This document shows, one piece after another, positions 32,068 to 40,953 of a DNA stretch of 64,000 bases; position 1 is the stretch's first letter, and each line of letters starts with the position of its first letter. Position numbers and translations under genes: made by a program. The stretch comes from Ruminococcus flavefaciens (GTDB lineage Bacteria > Bacillota > Clostridia > Oscillospirales > Ruminococcaceae), in NCBI GenBank assembly GCA_902760805.1, contig CACWHY010000003.1, forward strand, positions 62,001 through 126,000, given 5' to 3'. The notes under the pieces were generated by a model that was not told the origin of the DNA, did no database searches, and worked only from the letters and a program-made list of their open reading frames with translations.

Positions 32068-34614
32068 TCATTCAAGGATACCTGCTACCAGCTGGCGCAT
32101 GAGGATAAGGTCGAACACGTTGATCTTCCTGTCCTCCAGCAGATCCGCATTCTCGCAGCCCTGCTCGTCAAGGGGAGCGGCATTGTGCAGGTGCTTGGCA
32201 AGAGCCACAAGGTCTGCAACTCCCACCTCACCGTCAACGTTTGCGTCGCCTCTCAGCTTCTTGGAGGGCTCATCTGTAGGCTCCACAACAGCGGGAGTTC
32301 CCAGAACGGTGTAGTTCACGCACTGATAGGTCTGGCCGTTGCTGCCAAGGCTGACCTTCTCGCCCTTCTTTACGGGCTTGTCGTAGATCATGAAGGAAAG
32401 ATCATTTGAGCTGGTCATGAGCGTCCTCATGAGAACAAAATCGCTGAGCCAGTCAGGTGCTGTCTCTACTCTTGAGTCAAGTGCGATATGGAGAGTCATA
32501 TCAGCTCCCGCAACGAATGTGGCGGTCTCGCCGGTAGTTCCCTTTGCGTCACAGGAGGTCAGCAGCATCTCTGCACCCTCCAGATTTGACTGGAGCTGTG
32601 CGATAGTGAAGTAACGGTCGCCGAAAATAGGAGCTCCCACAGAAGCCGTACCGATCTGCCAGTAGAGGGGATTTGCCTGGTCAGTGACCTGGACATCGGT
32701 GAAGAGCTTTCCGCTTACAGGCACGCTGTCCGGACTGAACACGAAGTTGTCTGCATTCATGAGATAGCCCTCTCCGCCGGTGAATTTCAGATAAAGGTTG
32801 TGTGTGCCTGTGATCTGTGGGATATTGAATGTGACCTCCTGATAGTCAGAGAAGCCCGAAGTCCCACGGTAAAACAGCTTAGCATAGGGAGTTGCTCCGA
32901 TAGTGTCAAGATATAGCTCCACTGTGCAGGGATTTCCGGAGAAAAGACCCTTTACAGAGCTTGCGCCCTCGCCGAAATCCAGCTTGCGGTACATTGCCCA
33001 GTCGCCGTTTTCAACGAAGCCGATGTTCTGGCCGCCGGTGGAAAGATCCTCTGTAACGATGCCCTCCTGTGCAGCATAGGACTCTGCCTCGATAGTCTCA
33101 AAAGCAGAAACTGACGGAACAGGAGCGGACTCAGGAGAGAGTGTGACGGTGCCTGCCGGGAAGGAATCCACTGTCAGGTCGTTGATATAATACTCGATGT
33201 TCATGTAGCCCAGGCCCTGATAGTCGTCCCTGTAGTCCTCGGGGTCTGAGGGGTCAAGGCCTCTTGCCAGCTCCCAATCATCATCCATTCCGTCGTTGTC
33301 AGCGTCGGTGATGGTCTTCTGGGTAACTGCTGAGGGGTAGGTGTAGGTCACGCCGCACTGGATCTTGTACTTGTCCAGATCGGTCACGGAAGCGTCATAC
33401 TCCGATGTTCCTGAGCAGGAGCCTGTGCCGGTCTTGGTCTCATAGGCGCACTGCTGGTCGATAGCAGTCCTCTTGTCGGGAGCGATACCGTTTCCGGCAA
33501 AGCTGATAACGTGCTCATAGGAGTCCGCAGCGCTCTCGCAGGTGGTGGCTGTAGAAACATTCTCGCCGTTCTGGATAGTCTCAAATGGAGTTCCGGAGTA
33601 CAAATTGTCCTTGGTGATGCCTATAGACTCCTTGACAGTAACGCCTGCCCAGTTGTCATTAGTGATAGCGTGGAAGGAGCCGTCCTTGTTGATCAGGCGG
33701 TTTCCGGCGCAGTACACCTTGAAATTCTCCGGCTTAGTGCCGCTGTCAACATACATCCAGTGATAGCCGCCGGTAGTGGAATTTCCGGCCTTGAGGGTGT
33801 TGTTGACGTAGTTCAGGTGGCCGATAGTGCCGTAGGTGGTCTGGTAGGCCCAGTCGTAGATGATATTATTGGTGAAGTCTGCGGTCTGCTGTCCCTCCAC
33901 CTTTCCACGGAAGTTTCGGGAAACGTTGTGGATGATAAGGTTGTGGTCGAAGCTGAGATAGCCCTTGCCCAGCATTATGCCGAAGCCGTGGAGACCCTTT
34001 TTGTGGCCGCCCCAGGAATCAGCCGGACCAAGGACTGAATACTGCACGGTGTAGTTCTGGTTGGCGGAGTAAAGTCCCCACTGCTCGTCAGTTGTCCAGC
34101 CCATCGAGCAGTGGTCGATGATCGAGTTGGAGCCCTTTGCGCCGCCCCATGCGTCGTTTCCGCTGGTGGTGGAGGCGTAGGGACCGGGACGTGAGCTGAT
34201 ATAGCGGCAGATTATGTTGTCGCCGCTCATGCCCATTTTGTAGTTCTTCAGGGTGATGCCGGAGCCGCCAGGTGCGGTCTGGCCTGCGATGGTAACGTTG
34301 CTCTGGCAGAGGATATTGCCCTTGAGCTCAATAGTTCCGCTCACGTCGAAAACTACGATGCGTCCGGACTTGCTAACTGCGTCACGGAAGGAGCCCTCGC
34401 CGCTGTCGTTAAGGTTGGTAACGTGGTAGACCTCTCCTCCACGGCCGCCTGTTGCGTATTTTCCGGCGCCGACAGCTCCGGGGAAGGCCAGGATCTGACC
34501 GGCGGCGTTTGCGGTAGTCTCGGGCTTTGCACCGGAAAGTCCGATACCTGAGCTGCCGAAGACTGTGACAAGGCTCATGAGGAAGGCTGCCGTTCGCTTA
34601 AAAGTTTTACTCAT
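32068..34614 (-). CDS. Cellulosomal pectate lyase with CBM6-like module and dockerin
   Basis: An 848-residue secreted enzyme. Signal peptide about residues 1-38. A pectate lyase domain of the PL1 right-handed beta-helix type (about 40-440) shows FPGAVGAGKYATGGRGGEVYHV, VVFDVSGTIELKG, TIAGQTAPGGSGITLKN and DHCSMGWTTDEQW. A short calcium-type stretch DADNDGMDDDWELARGLDP follows. A CBM6-like carbohydrate-binding module begins at ETIEAESYAAQEG (about 510-640), then a domain of unknown type with TFVAGADMTLHIALDSR, and a C-terminal dockerin (DANVDGEVGVADLVALAKH, DLLEDRKINVFDLILMRQL). It cuts pectin by beta-elimination and joins the cellulosome. ATG at 34614 has GGGAG eight bases upstream. Confidence 0.94.
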   Translation of the reverse strand: MSKTFKRTAAFLMSLVTVFGSSGIGLSGAKPETTANAAGQILAFPGAVGAGKYATGGRGGEVYHVTNLNDSGEGSFRDAVSKSGRIVVFDVSGTIELKGNILCQSNVTIAGQTAPGGSGITLKNYKMGMSGDNIICRYISSRPGPYASTTSGNDAWGGAKGSNSIIDHCSMGWTTDEQWGLYSANQNYTVQYSVLGPADSWGGHKKGLHGFGIMLGKGYLSFDHNLIIHNVSRNFRGKVEGQQTADFTNNIIYDWAYQTTYGTIGHLNYVNNTLKAGNSTTGGYHWMYVDSGTKPENFKVYCAGNRLINKDGSFHAITNDNWAGVTVKESIGITKDNLYSGTPFETIQNGENVSTATTCESAADSYEHVISFAGNGIAPDKRTAIDQQCAYETKTGTGSCSGTSEYDASVTDLDKYKIQCGVTYTYPSAVTQKTITDADNDGMDDDWELARGLDPSDPEDYRDDYQGLGYMNIEYYINDLTVDSFPAGTVTLSPESAPVPSVSAFETIEAESYAAQEGIVTEDLSTGGQNIGFVENGDWAMYRKLDFGEGASSVKGLFSGNPCTVELYLDTIGATPYAKLFYRGTSGFSDYQEVTFNIPQITGTHNLYLKFTGGEGYLMNADNFVFSPDSVPVSGKLFTDVQVTDQANPLYWQIGTASVGAPIFGDRYFTIAQLQSNLEGAEMLLTSCDAKGTTGETATFVAGADMTLHIALDSRVETAPDWLSDFVLMRTLMTSSNDLSFMIYDKPVKKGEKVSLGSNGQTYQCVNYTVLGTPAVVEPTDEPSKKLRGDANVDGEVGVADLVALAKHLHNAAPLDEQGCENADLLEDRKINVFDLILMRQLVAGILE

Positions 34615-34683
34615 AATTATCACTCCCAATTTCTTTGCCAGGCTTGCTGGCTGTATTTTTAACAAACAATTAACTCTGACATA

Positions 34684-34712
34684 ATTATACAACATTTTTC
34701 CAAAGTACGCAA
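34684..34712 (-). promoter_or_regulatory. Probable promoter of the pectate lyase gene
   Basis: Minus strand TATAAT (34684-34689) with a weak TTGCGT (34707-34712) at 17 bases. The weak -35 suggests activation by a regulator. Confidence 0.6.
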
Positions 34713-34825
34713 TGAAATATAATACTTTTTTACTGATCCATATATCTTTTCTCCCACAGCTATTATGGAAAATAGTTTCCCGTCACGGTCAGAAGAGGAT
34801 TTTTCTTCACATCATTTCCTCCCAC

Positions 34826-34854
34826 TTGCATTTTTTTCCGTTTTGTGTTACAAT
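34826..34854 (+). promoter_or_regulatory. Promoter of the alpha/beta hydrolase gene
   Basis: TTGCAT (34826-34831), 17-base spacer, TACAAT (34849-34854), about 35 bases before the start. Confidence 0.75.
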
Positions 34855-34888
34855 AGGAGCATATCATCTTTAAAGGAGGATCTTTGCC

Positions 34889-36025
34889 ATGCTCAATGCG
34901 GATACACGGGAATTTGAGTTCACCTCAGACTTCGACGGCCTAGTTGTTTCTGCCGTCATCGCCGCCCCCTCCGGGAATGTCAACGGCGTCGTGCAGATCG
35001 TCCACGGCATGAATGAATACAAGGAGCGCTACTTCCCCTTCATGGATTATCTGGCAGAGGAGGGCTTCATCACCGTTATCCACGATAACCGTGGCCACGG
35101 CAAGAGCATCTGCTCCCCCGACGACCTGGGATTTATGTACCGTGCCGGCGGAAAGGGCTTCGTCAGCGACATCGCTCAGCTCAACGGGATCATCAAGAAG
35201 CGCTTCCCGGAGCTGCCGCTCTTCCTCATCGGACACAGCATGGGCTCCCTGGGCGCACGGTGCTTCCTCAAGGACCACGACGACCAGATAGGCGGCCTTG
35301 TGGTGCTGGGCTGTCCCTGCTACAGCAGGTTTTCCGGCTTTGCAAGAAGCATCGAGTCGGCTCTGTCAAAGGGCCTTGGCAGCCGCTTCCGCAGCGAAAA
35401 AATCGACGAGGCTGCCGAAAAAATGCTGGGAAAAGGCTTTGAGAACGTCCCCCACTCTTGGATCTGCAGCGACCCGGAGGTGGTGGAAAAGTTCAACGCC
35501 GACCCCATGTGCAATTTCAAATACACTCTCAACGGCTATGAGGGACTGCTCTGGCTCATGAAGGAGACCTACTCCAAAAAGGGCTGGCAGGTGAAAAATC
35601 CCCGTCTGCCGATCAGATTTGTTTCCGGCAAGGATGACCCATGTATGCTGTCGGAGAAGAAGTTCTTCAAGGCCATGGACACTCTGGAAAAAGTGGGATA
35701 TGAGAGCATTTCCCATAGATTTTTCGACGGTATGCGCCATGAGGTGCTCAACGAGAAAAACTCAATGAACGTATACAAGGACATCGCCAAGACCCTCTTC
35801 TCTTGGATTGACCGTATCCATGAGCAGGAGGCTCAGCCTGCTCACGAGCCTATCGCTATGCCCGAGGACGTGTTCGAAGCTCTGGAGGAGACCACTGAGC
35901 AGGTCCCCGTCCCCACCTCCGACGAAAGTGTCATGGAGGAGAAAAAGCAGGCCGCTGCCGACGCTCAGGCTCAGGTGATGCAGCTTTTAGAGTCTGTTTC
36001 CCCCACCTCCTCAGACGAGAACTGA
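34889..36025 (+). CDS. Alpha/beta hydrolase, monoacylglycerol lipase / lysophospholipase type
   Basis: A 378-residue cytoplasmic hydrolase. The core (about residues 10-305) has the oxyanion HGMNEYKERYFPFMDYL region, HDNRGHGKS, and the nucleophile elbow LIGHSMGSLGARCF; the acid is expected in FVSGKDDPCM and the histidine in GMRHEVLNE. This set is typical of serine-aminopeptidase-S33 type lysophospholipases. The last 65 residues are an acidic, low-complexity tail rich in Glu, Pro and Thr that is not part of the fold. AAAGGAGG precedes the ATG. Natural substrate unknown. Confidence 0.93.
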   Translation: MLNADTREFEFTSDFDGLVVSAVIAAPSGNVNGVVQIVHGMNEYKERYFPFMDYLAEEGFITVIHDNRGHGKSICSPDDLGFMYRAGGKGFVSDIAQLNGIIKKRFPELPLFLIGHSMGSLGARCFLKDHDDQIGGLVVLGCPCYSRFSGFARSIESALSKGLGSRFRSEKIDEAAEKMLGKGFENVPHSWICSDPEVVEKFNADPMCNFKYTLNGYEGLLWLMKETYSKKGWQVKNPRLPIRFVSGKDDPCMLSEKKFFKAMDTLEKVGYESISHRFFDGMRHEVLNEKNSMNVYKDIAKTLFSWIDRIHEQEAQPAHEPIAMPEDVFEALEETTEQVPVPTSDESVMEEKKQAAADAQAQVMQLLESVSPTSSDEN

Positions 36026-36038
36026 ATATCGCTGTACC

Positions 36039-36057
36039 GGGCGCACATTGTGCGCCC
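36039..36057. other. Stem-loop upstream of tex
   Basis: Perfect GGGCGCACA/TGTGCGCCC hairpin with a one-base loop centre, not followed by T. It lies between the hydrolase stop and tex; it may protect the upstream mRNA end or pause polymerase. Confidence 0.4.
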
Positions 36058-36136
36058 ATACATTCGCCGGGGCTGAGCTCCGCCTCAATTTGCCACTCAA
36101 ATCCGCCCATAAGGGCATTTCAGAAAGGATATAAAT

Positions 36137-38395
36137 ATGGACATCAACAAGACCCTTGCAAAGGAATTCGGCTTACGTCAGGAGCAGGTGGACAACACCG
36201 TCGCTCTCATCGACGACGACAAGACCATTCCCTTCATCGCCCGTTACCGTAAGGAGCTCACAGGCTCCCTCGACGACCAGGTGCTCCGTGAGCTCTATGA
36301 CAGGCTCATGTACCTGCGCAACCTGGAAAAGCGCAAAGAGGAGGTCACTGCCGCTATCACTGAGCAGGAGAAGATGACTCCCGAGATCGAGGCAGCTATC
36401 AGCGCCGCCGTTACTCTTGTGGAGGTGGAGGACATCTACCGTCCCTTCAAGCCCAAGAGAAAGACCCGTGCAAGCATTGCCCGTGAGAAGGGTCTGGAGC
36501 CTCTGGCACAGCTGATCCTGGCTCAGGAGAACTCTACCGATCCCGAGAAGGAGGCTGAGGCCTTCATCGACCAGGAGAAGGGCGTTGCCGACGCCGCTGC
36601 CGCTGTACAGGGCGCTATGGACATCATCGCTGAGGACATCTCCGACGATGCCGACATCAGAAAGAAGCTCCGTACTCTGGCCGGAGAAAAGGGCGAGCTG
36701 GTCTCCAAGGCCGCAGACCCCGAGGCTGAGAGCGTTTACATGAACTACTACGAGTATTCCGAGCCCGTTCCAAAGGTGGCTAACCACCGTGTCCTTGCCC
36801 TTGACCGTGGCGAGAAGGAGGGCTTCCTCAAGGTGTCTGTTACTCTGGAGGAGTCCGCTGCTACTACCATTATCCTGAACAAGTACATCAAGAGCAACAA
36901 CGCCTGCGGTGAGCTGGTAAGAGCAGCCGCCGAGGACAGCTACAAGCGCCTGATCTTCCCCTCTATCGAGCGTGAGATCCGCTCTGAGATGACCGCAAAG
37001 GCCGCTGAGGAGTCCATAAAGGTCTTCGCATCTAACCTGCGCCAGATGCTCCTCCAGCCCCCTATGAAGAACAGCATCGTTCTGGGACTTGACCCCGGCT
37101 ACGCTCACGGCTGCAAGACCGCAGTCATCGACAGCACAGGAAAGGTGCTGGATACAGCTATCATCTACCCCACCGGTTCCGCCGGCGCTGTGAATGCCGC
37201 TAAGGAAAAGGTGAAGCAGTTCATCGCAAAGTACGGCGTAAATATGATCTCTATCGGAAACGGCACAGCCTCCCGTGAGACTGAGCAGTTCACCGCCCAG
37301 ATCCTCAAGGAGATTCCCCAGAAGGTCAGCTACATGGTCGTAAACGAGGCAGGTGCCTCCGTTTACTCCGCATCTAAGGTAGCCGCTGAGGAGTTCCCCG
37401 AGTACGACGTTTCTATCAGGGGAGCTATCTCCATCGCCCGCCGCCTCCAGGATCCTCTGGCTGAGCTGGTAAAGATCGAGCCCAAGGCTATCGGTGTTGG
37501 CCAGTATCAGCACGATATGCCTCAGGCACGCATGAGCGAGGCTCTCTCCGGCGTTGTTGAGGACTGCGTAAACTCTGTCGGAGTTGACCTGAATACCGCA
37601 AGTCACTCACTCCTGTCCTACATCTCAGGTATCAACGCAACTGTTGCCAAGAACATCGTGGCTTACCGTGAGGAGAACGGAAGATTTACCGACCGCAAGG
37701 AGCTGATGAAGGTGCCTAAGCTGGGCAAAAAGGCCTTCGAGCAGTGCGCAGGCTTCCTGAGAGTCCGTGACGGTAAAAATCCCCTGGACAATACAGCTGT
37801 TCACCCCGAGAGCTACGGCGCAGCCTCTTCCCTGCTCAGCGAGTGCGGATTTACTCTGGCTGACGTGTCCGGCGGCGGTGCTGCTGAGATCAACGAGAAG
37901 GCCGAGAAGATCGGCATCAGCGCTATCAGCGAGAAGCTGGGCATCGGTGTGCCCACTCTTACAGACATTATCGGAGAGCTGAAAAAGCCCGGCCGTGACC
38001 TGCGTGACGAGCTTCCTCCTCCGCTGCTGAGAAGCGGTGACATCATGGAGGTCAAGGACCTCAAGCCCGGCATGGAGCTTGTGGGAACTGTCCGCAACAT
38101 CATCGACTTCGGCGTTTTCGTGGACATCGGCGTTCATGAGGACGGTCTGGTACATATCTCTCAGATCTGCAACCGCTACATCAAGCACCCTCTGGAGGCT
38201 GTTAAGGTGGGCGAGGTAGTAAAGGTGAGAGTCCTTGACGTTGACGTTAAGAGAAACCGCATCTCACTGACCATGCGCCTTAACGATGAGGAGGAAAAGA
38301 AGCAGAGAGCTCCCAGAAAGCGTGAAAAGAAGGAGAACAAGGGCTTCGACCCCAGCCGCCTTAAAAACGCCGGCTTCCGCATCAAGCAGAAGTGA
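36137..38395 (+). CDS. tex: Tex-family RNA-binding transcription accessory protein
   Basis: A 752-residue protein related to eukaryotic Spt6 core. In order: N-terminal helix-turn-helix region (1-180), YqgF-like fold with LGLDPGYAHGCKTAVID (about 315-440), helix-hairpin-helix pair with YISGINATVAKNIVAYR and VPKLGKKAFEQCAGFLRV, and an S1 RNA-binding domain with VGTVRNIIDFGVFVDIG (about 640-715), ending in a basic tail. AGAAAGGA lies upstream. The downstream GIY-YIG gene overlaps its stop codon. Confidence 0.96.
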   Translation: MDINKTLAKEFGLRQEQVDNTVALIDDDKTIPFIARYRKELTGSLDDQVLRELYDRLMYLRNLEKRKEEVTAAITEQEKMTPEIEAAISAAVTLVEVEDIYRPFKPKRKTRASIAREKGLEPLAQLILAQENSTDPEKEAEAFIDQEKGVADAAAAVQGAMDIIAEDISDDADIRKKLRTLAGEKGELVSKAADPEAESVYMNYYEYSEPVPKVANHRVLALDRGEKEGFLKVSVTLEESAATTIILNKYIKSNNACGELVRAAAEDSYKRLIFPSIEREIRSEMTAKAAEESIKVFASNLRQMLLQPPMKNSIVLGLDPGYAHGCKTAVIDSTGKVLDTAIIYPTGSAGAVNAAKEKVKQFIAKYGVNMISIGNGTASRETEQFTAQILKEIPQKVSYMVVNEAGASVYSASKVAAEEFPEYDVSIRGAISIARRLQDPLAELVKIEPKAIGVGQYQHDMPQARMSEALSGVVEDCVNSVGVDLNTASHSLLSYISGINATVAKNIVAYREENGRFTDRKELMKVPKLGKKAFEQCAGFLRVRDGKNPLDNTAVHPESYGAASSLLSECGFTLADVSGGGAAEINEKAEKIGISAISEKLGIGVPTLTDIIGELKKPGRDLRDELPPPLLRSGDIMEVKDLKPGMELVGTVRNIIDFGVFVDIGVHEDGLVHISQICNRYIKHPLEAVKVGEVVKVRVLDVDVKRNRISLTMRLNDEEEKKQRAPRKREKKENKGFDPSRLKNAGFRIKQK

Positions 38396-38700
38396 GATAC
38401 TACATCTATATACTGCGCTGCAAGGGCGACGTGCTGTACACCGGGATAACCACCGATATAAAGCGCCGCCTTGCTGAGCATTCCGGACAGGCCGAGGGCG
38501 GAGCAAAATTCACCCGAGCCCGGCGTCCGGTGGAGCTTGCCGCTCTCTGGAGCACTGAGGGGCGCTCAGGTGCCTCAAAAGCCGAGTGGCGGATAAAGCA
38601 CCTGCCAAGAAAAGAAAAGCTCCGGCTGATCGACTCCCCGGAGCTCCTGGGGGAGCTTCTGGAGGACCCGGAGCTGATATGCGAGAAAGGCTGCCAATAG
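38392..38700 (+). CDS. GIY-YIG nuclease superfamily protein (YhbQ/UPF0213-like)
   Basis: A 102-residue single-domain protein starting at a GTG that overlaps the tex stop (GTGA). It begins RYYIYILRCKGDVLYTGITTDIKRRLAEH, the GIY-YIG core with the catalytic arginine, and ends with the glutamate-containing helix in SGASKAEWRIKHL. Stand-alone members have weak or unknown nuclease activity. Terminator follows at 38689-38712. Confidence 0.92.
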   Translation: MRYYIYILRCKGDVLYTGITTDIKRRLAEHSGQAEGGAKFTRARRPVELAALWSTEGRSGASKAEWRIKHLPRKEKLRLIDSPELLGELLEDPELICEKGCQ

Positions 38701-38712
38701 GCGGCCTTTTCT
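38689..38712 (+). terminator. Terminator after the GIY-YIG gene
   Basis: GGCTGCC-AATA-GGCGGCC hairpin (one wobble pair) followed by TTTTCTTT, overlapping the stop codon. Confidence 0.75.
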
Positions 38713-38867
38713 TTATATTCCGAAAAATACAGGGGGGCAGGGAGGGTCATGCAAGAAATATGATAGAAAAAACGAGAGATTTTACGAAAAACGTTGAATT
38801 TTCCTGATTTAAGCTTATATTTTCAGAAAAACATATAATTTCGGCGAATTTCACAAGTAGACCAGAG

Positions 38868-38896
38868 TTGCGGTTCATATGAACTTATGATATAAT
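38868..38896 (+). promoter_or_regulatory. Promoter of the DUF1836-SPFH operon with palindromic spacer
   Basis: TTGCGG (38868-38873), 17-base spacer, TATAAT (38891-38896). The first ten spacer bases, TTCATATGAA (38874-38883), form a perfect palindrome. A regulator bound there would touch both promoter elements; the operon's first gene encodes a candidate DNA-binding protein. Confidence 0.75.
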
Positions 38897-38920
38897 CATA
38901 TCATCATTTGAAAGGACGGT

Positions 38921-39538
38921 GTGACTGTGAACAGAACTATTCCAGGTACAACTCTAAAATATTCCCCTCAGTTCAGGGATCAGGCGTTTTCGGCCATTTC
39001 TCCTGTCCTTGAGGCTACAGGCGGTCTCACCCTCTCTCAGCTCTCGAAGCTCACAGGTCTTGAGGGCTCCACGATCCAGAATTGGATCAAGCGAGGCTGG
39101 GTCTCATCTACTAAAGGAAAAAAGTATTCCGAGAAGCAGGTCCTCAGGATCCTGCTCATAAATATGCTGCGGGGCTCCATGAAGCTGGAGAACATCGCTA
39201 AGCTCATGATCTATATCAACGGCGATGTGGAGGACCCCACCGATGACCTCATCGAAGACATCCTCCTCTACAATGTCCTTTGCAGGATAATCCTTACCGC
39301 AGAGGACGAGAACGCCTTCACTCCCGACAAGATAAAGGCTATCATCGTTCGAGAGATCACCAACTGCTCCAAGCAGATAAATGCGGACGGCCAGAAGATC
39401 TACAAGGCTGTTTCCACCGCCGTTCTCGCCTACAGGAGCGCTTGGCTCAAGTCCGAAATGGAAAAGGCTATGGACGAGATCCTGGCTGAAATGGAGGACA
39501 GAAACGGAGATCATAATGACAGAGAGAAATACTTCTGA
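38921..39538 (+). CDS. DUF1836 protein, probable HTH regulator
   Basis: A 205-residue protein. Residues about 35-75 (LTLSQLSKLTGLEGSTIQNWIKRGWV, then KKYSEKQVLRILLINMLR) look like a MerR-type winged helix, as in DUF1836 proteins of Firmicutes, which are thought to be regulators without proven targets. The rest is helical. Start is GTG at 38921 or at 38927; AAAGGA lies just upstream of both. It heads an operon with an SPFH protein and several small membrane proteins, so autoregulation through the palindromic promoter is plausible (inference). Confidence 0.85.
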   Translation: MTVNRTIPGTTLKYSPQFRDQAFSAISPVLEATGGLTLSQLSKLTGLEGSTIQNWIKRGWVSSTKGKKYSEKQVLRILLINMLRGSMKLENIAKLMIYINGDVEDPTDDLIEDILLYNVLCRIILTAEDENAFTPDKIKAIIVREITNCSKQINADGQKIYKAVSTAVLAYRSAWLKSEMEKAMDEILAEMEDRNGDHNDREKYF

Positions 39539-39767
39539 CAGAACTCAGGGAATGAACTACGCTACTGAGTATTTGCTTTACGGCTCGTCCTTAGGACTTG
39601 CCTTGGCGATCATCCTGAGCGAACTGCTTTTTTACGGTTTTTCTTCATATACTGTGTCAATGGGCATCGTCATCGGCATGGCCGTAGGTGCTCTCATCGG
39701 CGGAGCTAGGGACAGAAGGATCAGAAAGGAGTATGCACTCAAGCATTGCTCCGAAAGGGACCTTTAA
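39516..39767 (+). CDS. Small two-helix membrane protein in the SPFH operon
   Basis: An 83-residue protein whose ATG, with GGAGA seven bases upstream, lies inside the end of the DUF1836 gene. Two membrane helices are predicted (about residues 20-40 and 44-64) with a basic arginine-rich stretch and C-terminal tail after them (GGARDRRIRKEYALKH). No family recognised. Translational coupling to the regulator gene and the short distance to the SPFH gene put it in the same operon. Confidence 0.78.
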   Translation: MTERNTSDRTQGMNYATEYLLYGSSLGLALAIILSELLFYGFSSYTVSMGIVIGMAVGALIGGARDRRIRKEYALKHCSERDL

Positions 39768-39778
39768 GGAGGTTTATC

Positions 39779-40681
39779 ATGAAAGTACAGGAACTCAACA
39801 AGGACGGATCAGTTAAGAAGAGCTTCAAGGGCGTTAAGTGGATCGTTATCCTGATCCTCGCTATCGCTTTGCTGGGAAGTTCATTCACCATAGTCCCTGC
39901 CGGAAACACCGGCGTTGTGCTGACATTGGGCAAGGTCTCCACCACATCTATGTCAGAGGGCTTCCACCTGAAGATCCCCTTTGTGCAGGACATCGAGATC
40001 ATGTCAAACAAGATCCAGGTCTATGAGACTCCGGCTTCCGCAGTTTCCAAGGACCTTCAGACAGTCAGCAGCAGCATCGCTGTGAACTACAAGCTGATCT
40101 CTGACAAATCACCGGATATGTACAAGACAGTTGGTCAGGACTACAAGACCATCCTGGTGGCTCCTGTGGTGCAGGAGTGCATGAAGTCCGTTACTGCAAA
40201 GTACACCGCTGAGCAGCTCATCACCGACCGTGCCGCTGTTGGCGAGGAGGTAAAGACTGCTCTTGACAGCAAGCTCAACAACTACGGCATCTACATCGAA
40301 AAATTCAACATCGTGAACTTCGATTTCTCAGAGGAATTCAATAACGCTATCGAGGCCAAGCAGGTGGCTGAACAGAACCTGCTGAAGACTCAGACCGAAC
40401 AGGAGCAGGCCATAGTTGTGGCTGAGGCAAACGCCAAGCAGAAAGTCATCGCCGCAGATGCCGACGCTGATGCTATCCTGGCCAGAGCTCAGGCTCAGGC
40501 CGACGCTAACAAGCTCCTGGAGGAGTCACTCTCCGACAAGGTCATCGCTTACGAGCAGATCGAGAAGTGGGACGGCGTCCTGCCTAAGGTCTCCGGAAGC
40601 GGAAGCGGCTTCCTCATAGACGTGGGCGTGGACGGAGTTTCCTCCGGCAGCTCAAATGCAGCAGTTTCCACAGGTGACTGA
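39779..40681 (+). CDS. SPFH / band 7 (prohibitin-like) membrane protein
   Basis: A 300-residue protein with a cytoplasmic N-terminus, one membrane helix (about residues 20-38) and an SPFH domain starting at VPAGNTGVVLTLGKV (about 40-215). A long helical, alanine/glutamine-rich coiled coil follows (EQEQAIVVAEANAKQKVIAA, about 205-270) and a Gly/Ser tail. Members oligomerise into membrane rings or cages that organise lipids and control proteases or stress responses. AAGGAGG precedes the ATG at 39779. The two tiny genes directly downstream make this locus unusual. Confidence 0.93.
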   Translation: MKVQELNKDGSVKKSFKGVKWIVILILAIALLGSSFTIVPAGNTGVVLTLGKVSTTSMSEGFHLKIPFVQDIEIMSNKIQVYETPASAVSKDLQTVSSSIAVNYKLISDKSPDMYKTVGQDYKTILVAPVVQECMKSVTAKYTAEQLITDRAAVGEEVKTALDSKLNNYGIYIEKFNIVNFDFSEEFNNAIEAKQVAEQNLLKTQTEQEQAIVVAEANAKQKVIAADADADAILARAQAQADANKLLEESLSDKVIAYEQIEKWDGVLPKVSGSGSGFLIDVGVDGVSSGSSNAAVSTGD

Positions 40682-40683
40682 TC

Positions 40684-40755
40684 ATGGAGAAAATGACCGA
40701 CTTCACCGCAAAGCTCCTGCTTTTCATAGGCGAGCTCATAGCGGCATTCTTCTGA
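40684..40755 (+). CDS. 23-residue hydrophobic microprotein
   Basis: A complete 24-codon frame two bases after the SPFH stop, encoding MEKMTDFTAKLLLFIGELIA plus AFF. AGGTGA lies eight bases before the ATG. The peptide is one helix length, charged at the N-terminus, hydrophobic with a central glutamate, ending in two phenylalanines. No family is known to me. The tight spacing, ribosome site and a related neighbour argue for translation; it is too short for most gene callers. Confidence 0.55.
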   Translation: MEKMTDFTAKLLLFIGELIAAFF

Positions 40756-40768
40756 AACGAGGTATATC

Positions 40769-40852
40769 ATGTATACTGATAAAAAAACTGTGAGGCTGGG
40801 CGCTGTCCTAGACCTTGCAGAGATCATCTTAGACTTCTTCTCATTTTTATAA
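40769..40852 (+). CDS. 27-residue amphipathic microprotein
   Basis: A complete 28-codon frame 13 bases after the 23-residue gene, with GAGG five bases before the ATG. It encodes MYTDKKTVRLGAVLDLAEII followed by LDFFSFL: basic start, then an amphipathic acidic-hydrophobic helix with paired phenylalanines. It resembles the 23-residue peptide and the N-terminus of the 86-residue protein at 41291 in having a helix of the form (L/I)xE(L/I)(I/F)xx(F/L)F. Function unknown; membrane binding is likely. Confidence 0.55.
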   Translation: MYTDKKTVRLGAVLDLAEIILDFFSFL

Positions 40853-40898
40853 CTCATCTGTTATATATAGGGTACGGGATCAGGGATAATAATTTCAG

Positions 40899-40927
40899 GC
40901 AGGGCGGCTTGGGGTAAGCTGCCCTGC
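40899..40927 (+). other. Stem-loop between microproteins and downstream small genes
   Basis: GCAGGGCGGCTT pairs with AAGCTGCCCTGC (one mismatch) around GGGGT. No T-tract follows, so it may be an mRNA processing or stability element dividing the operon. Confidence 0.5.
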
Positions 40928-40953
40928 AAGGGGTAAACTTTTGGAGGAATGTG

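Noticed and set aside
36173..37606. A 477-codon open frame on the minus strand inside tex
   Set aside because: It is antisense to a clear full-length tex gene and its Leu/Val/Gly-rich translation is the complement of codon bias there. No ribosome site.
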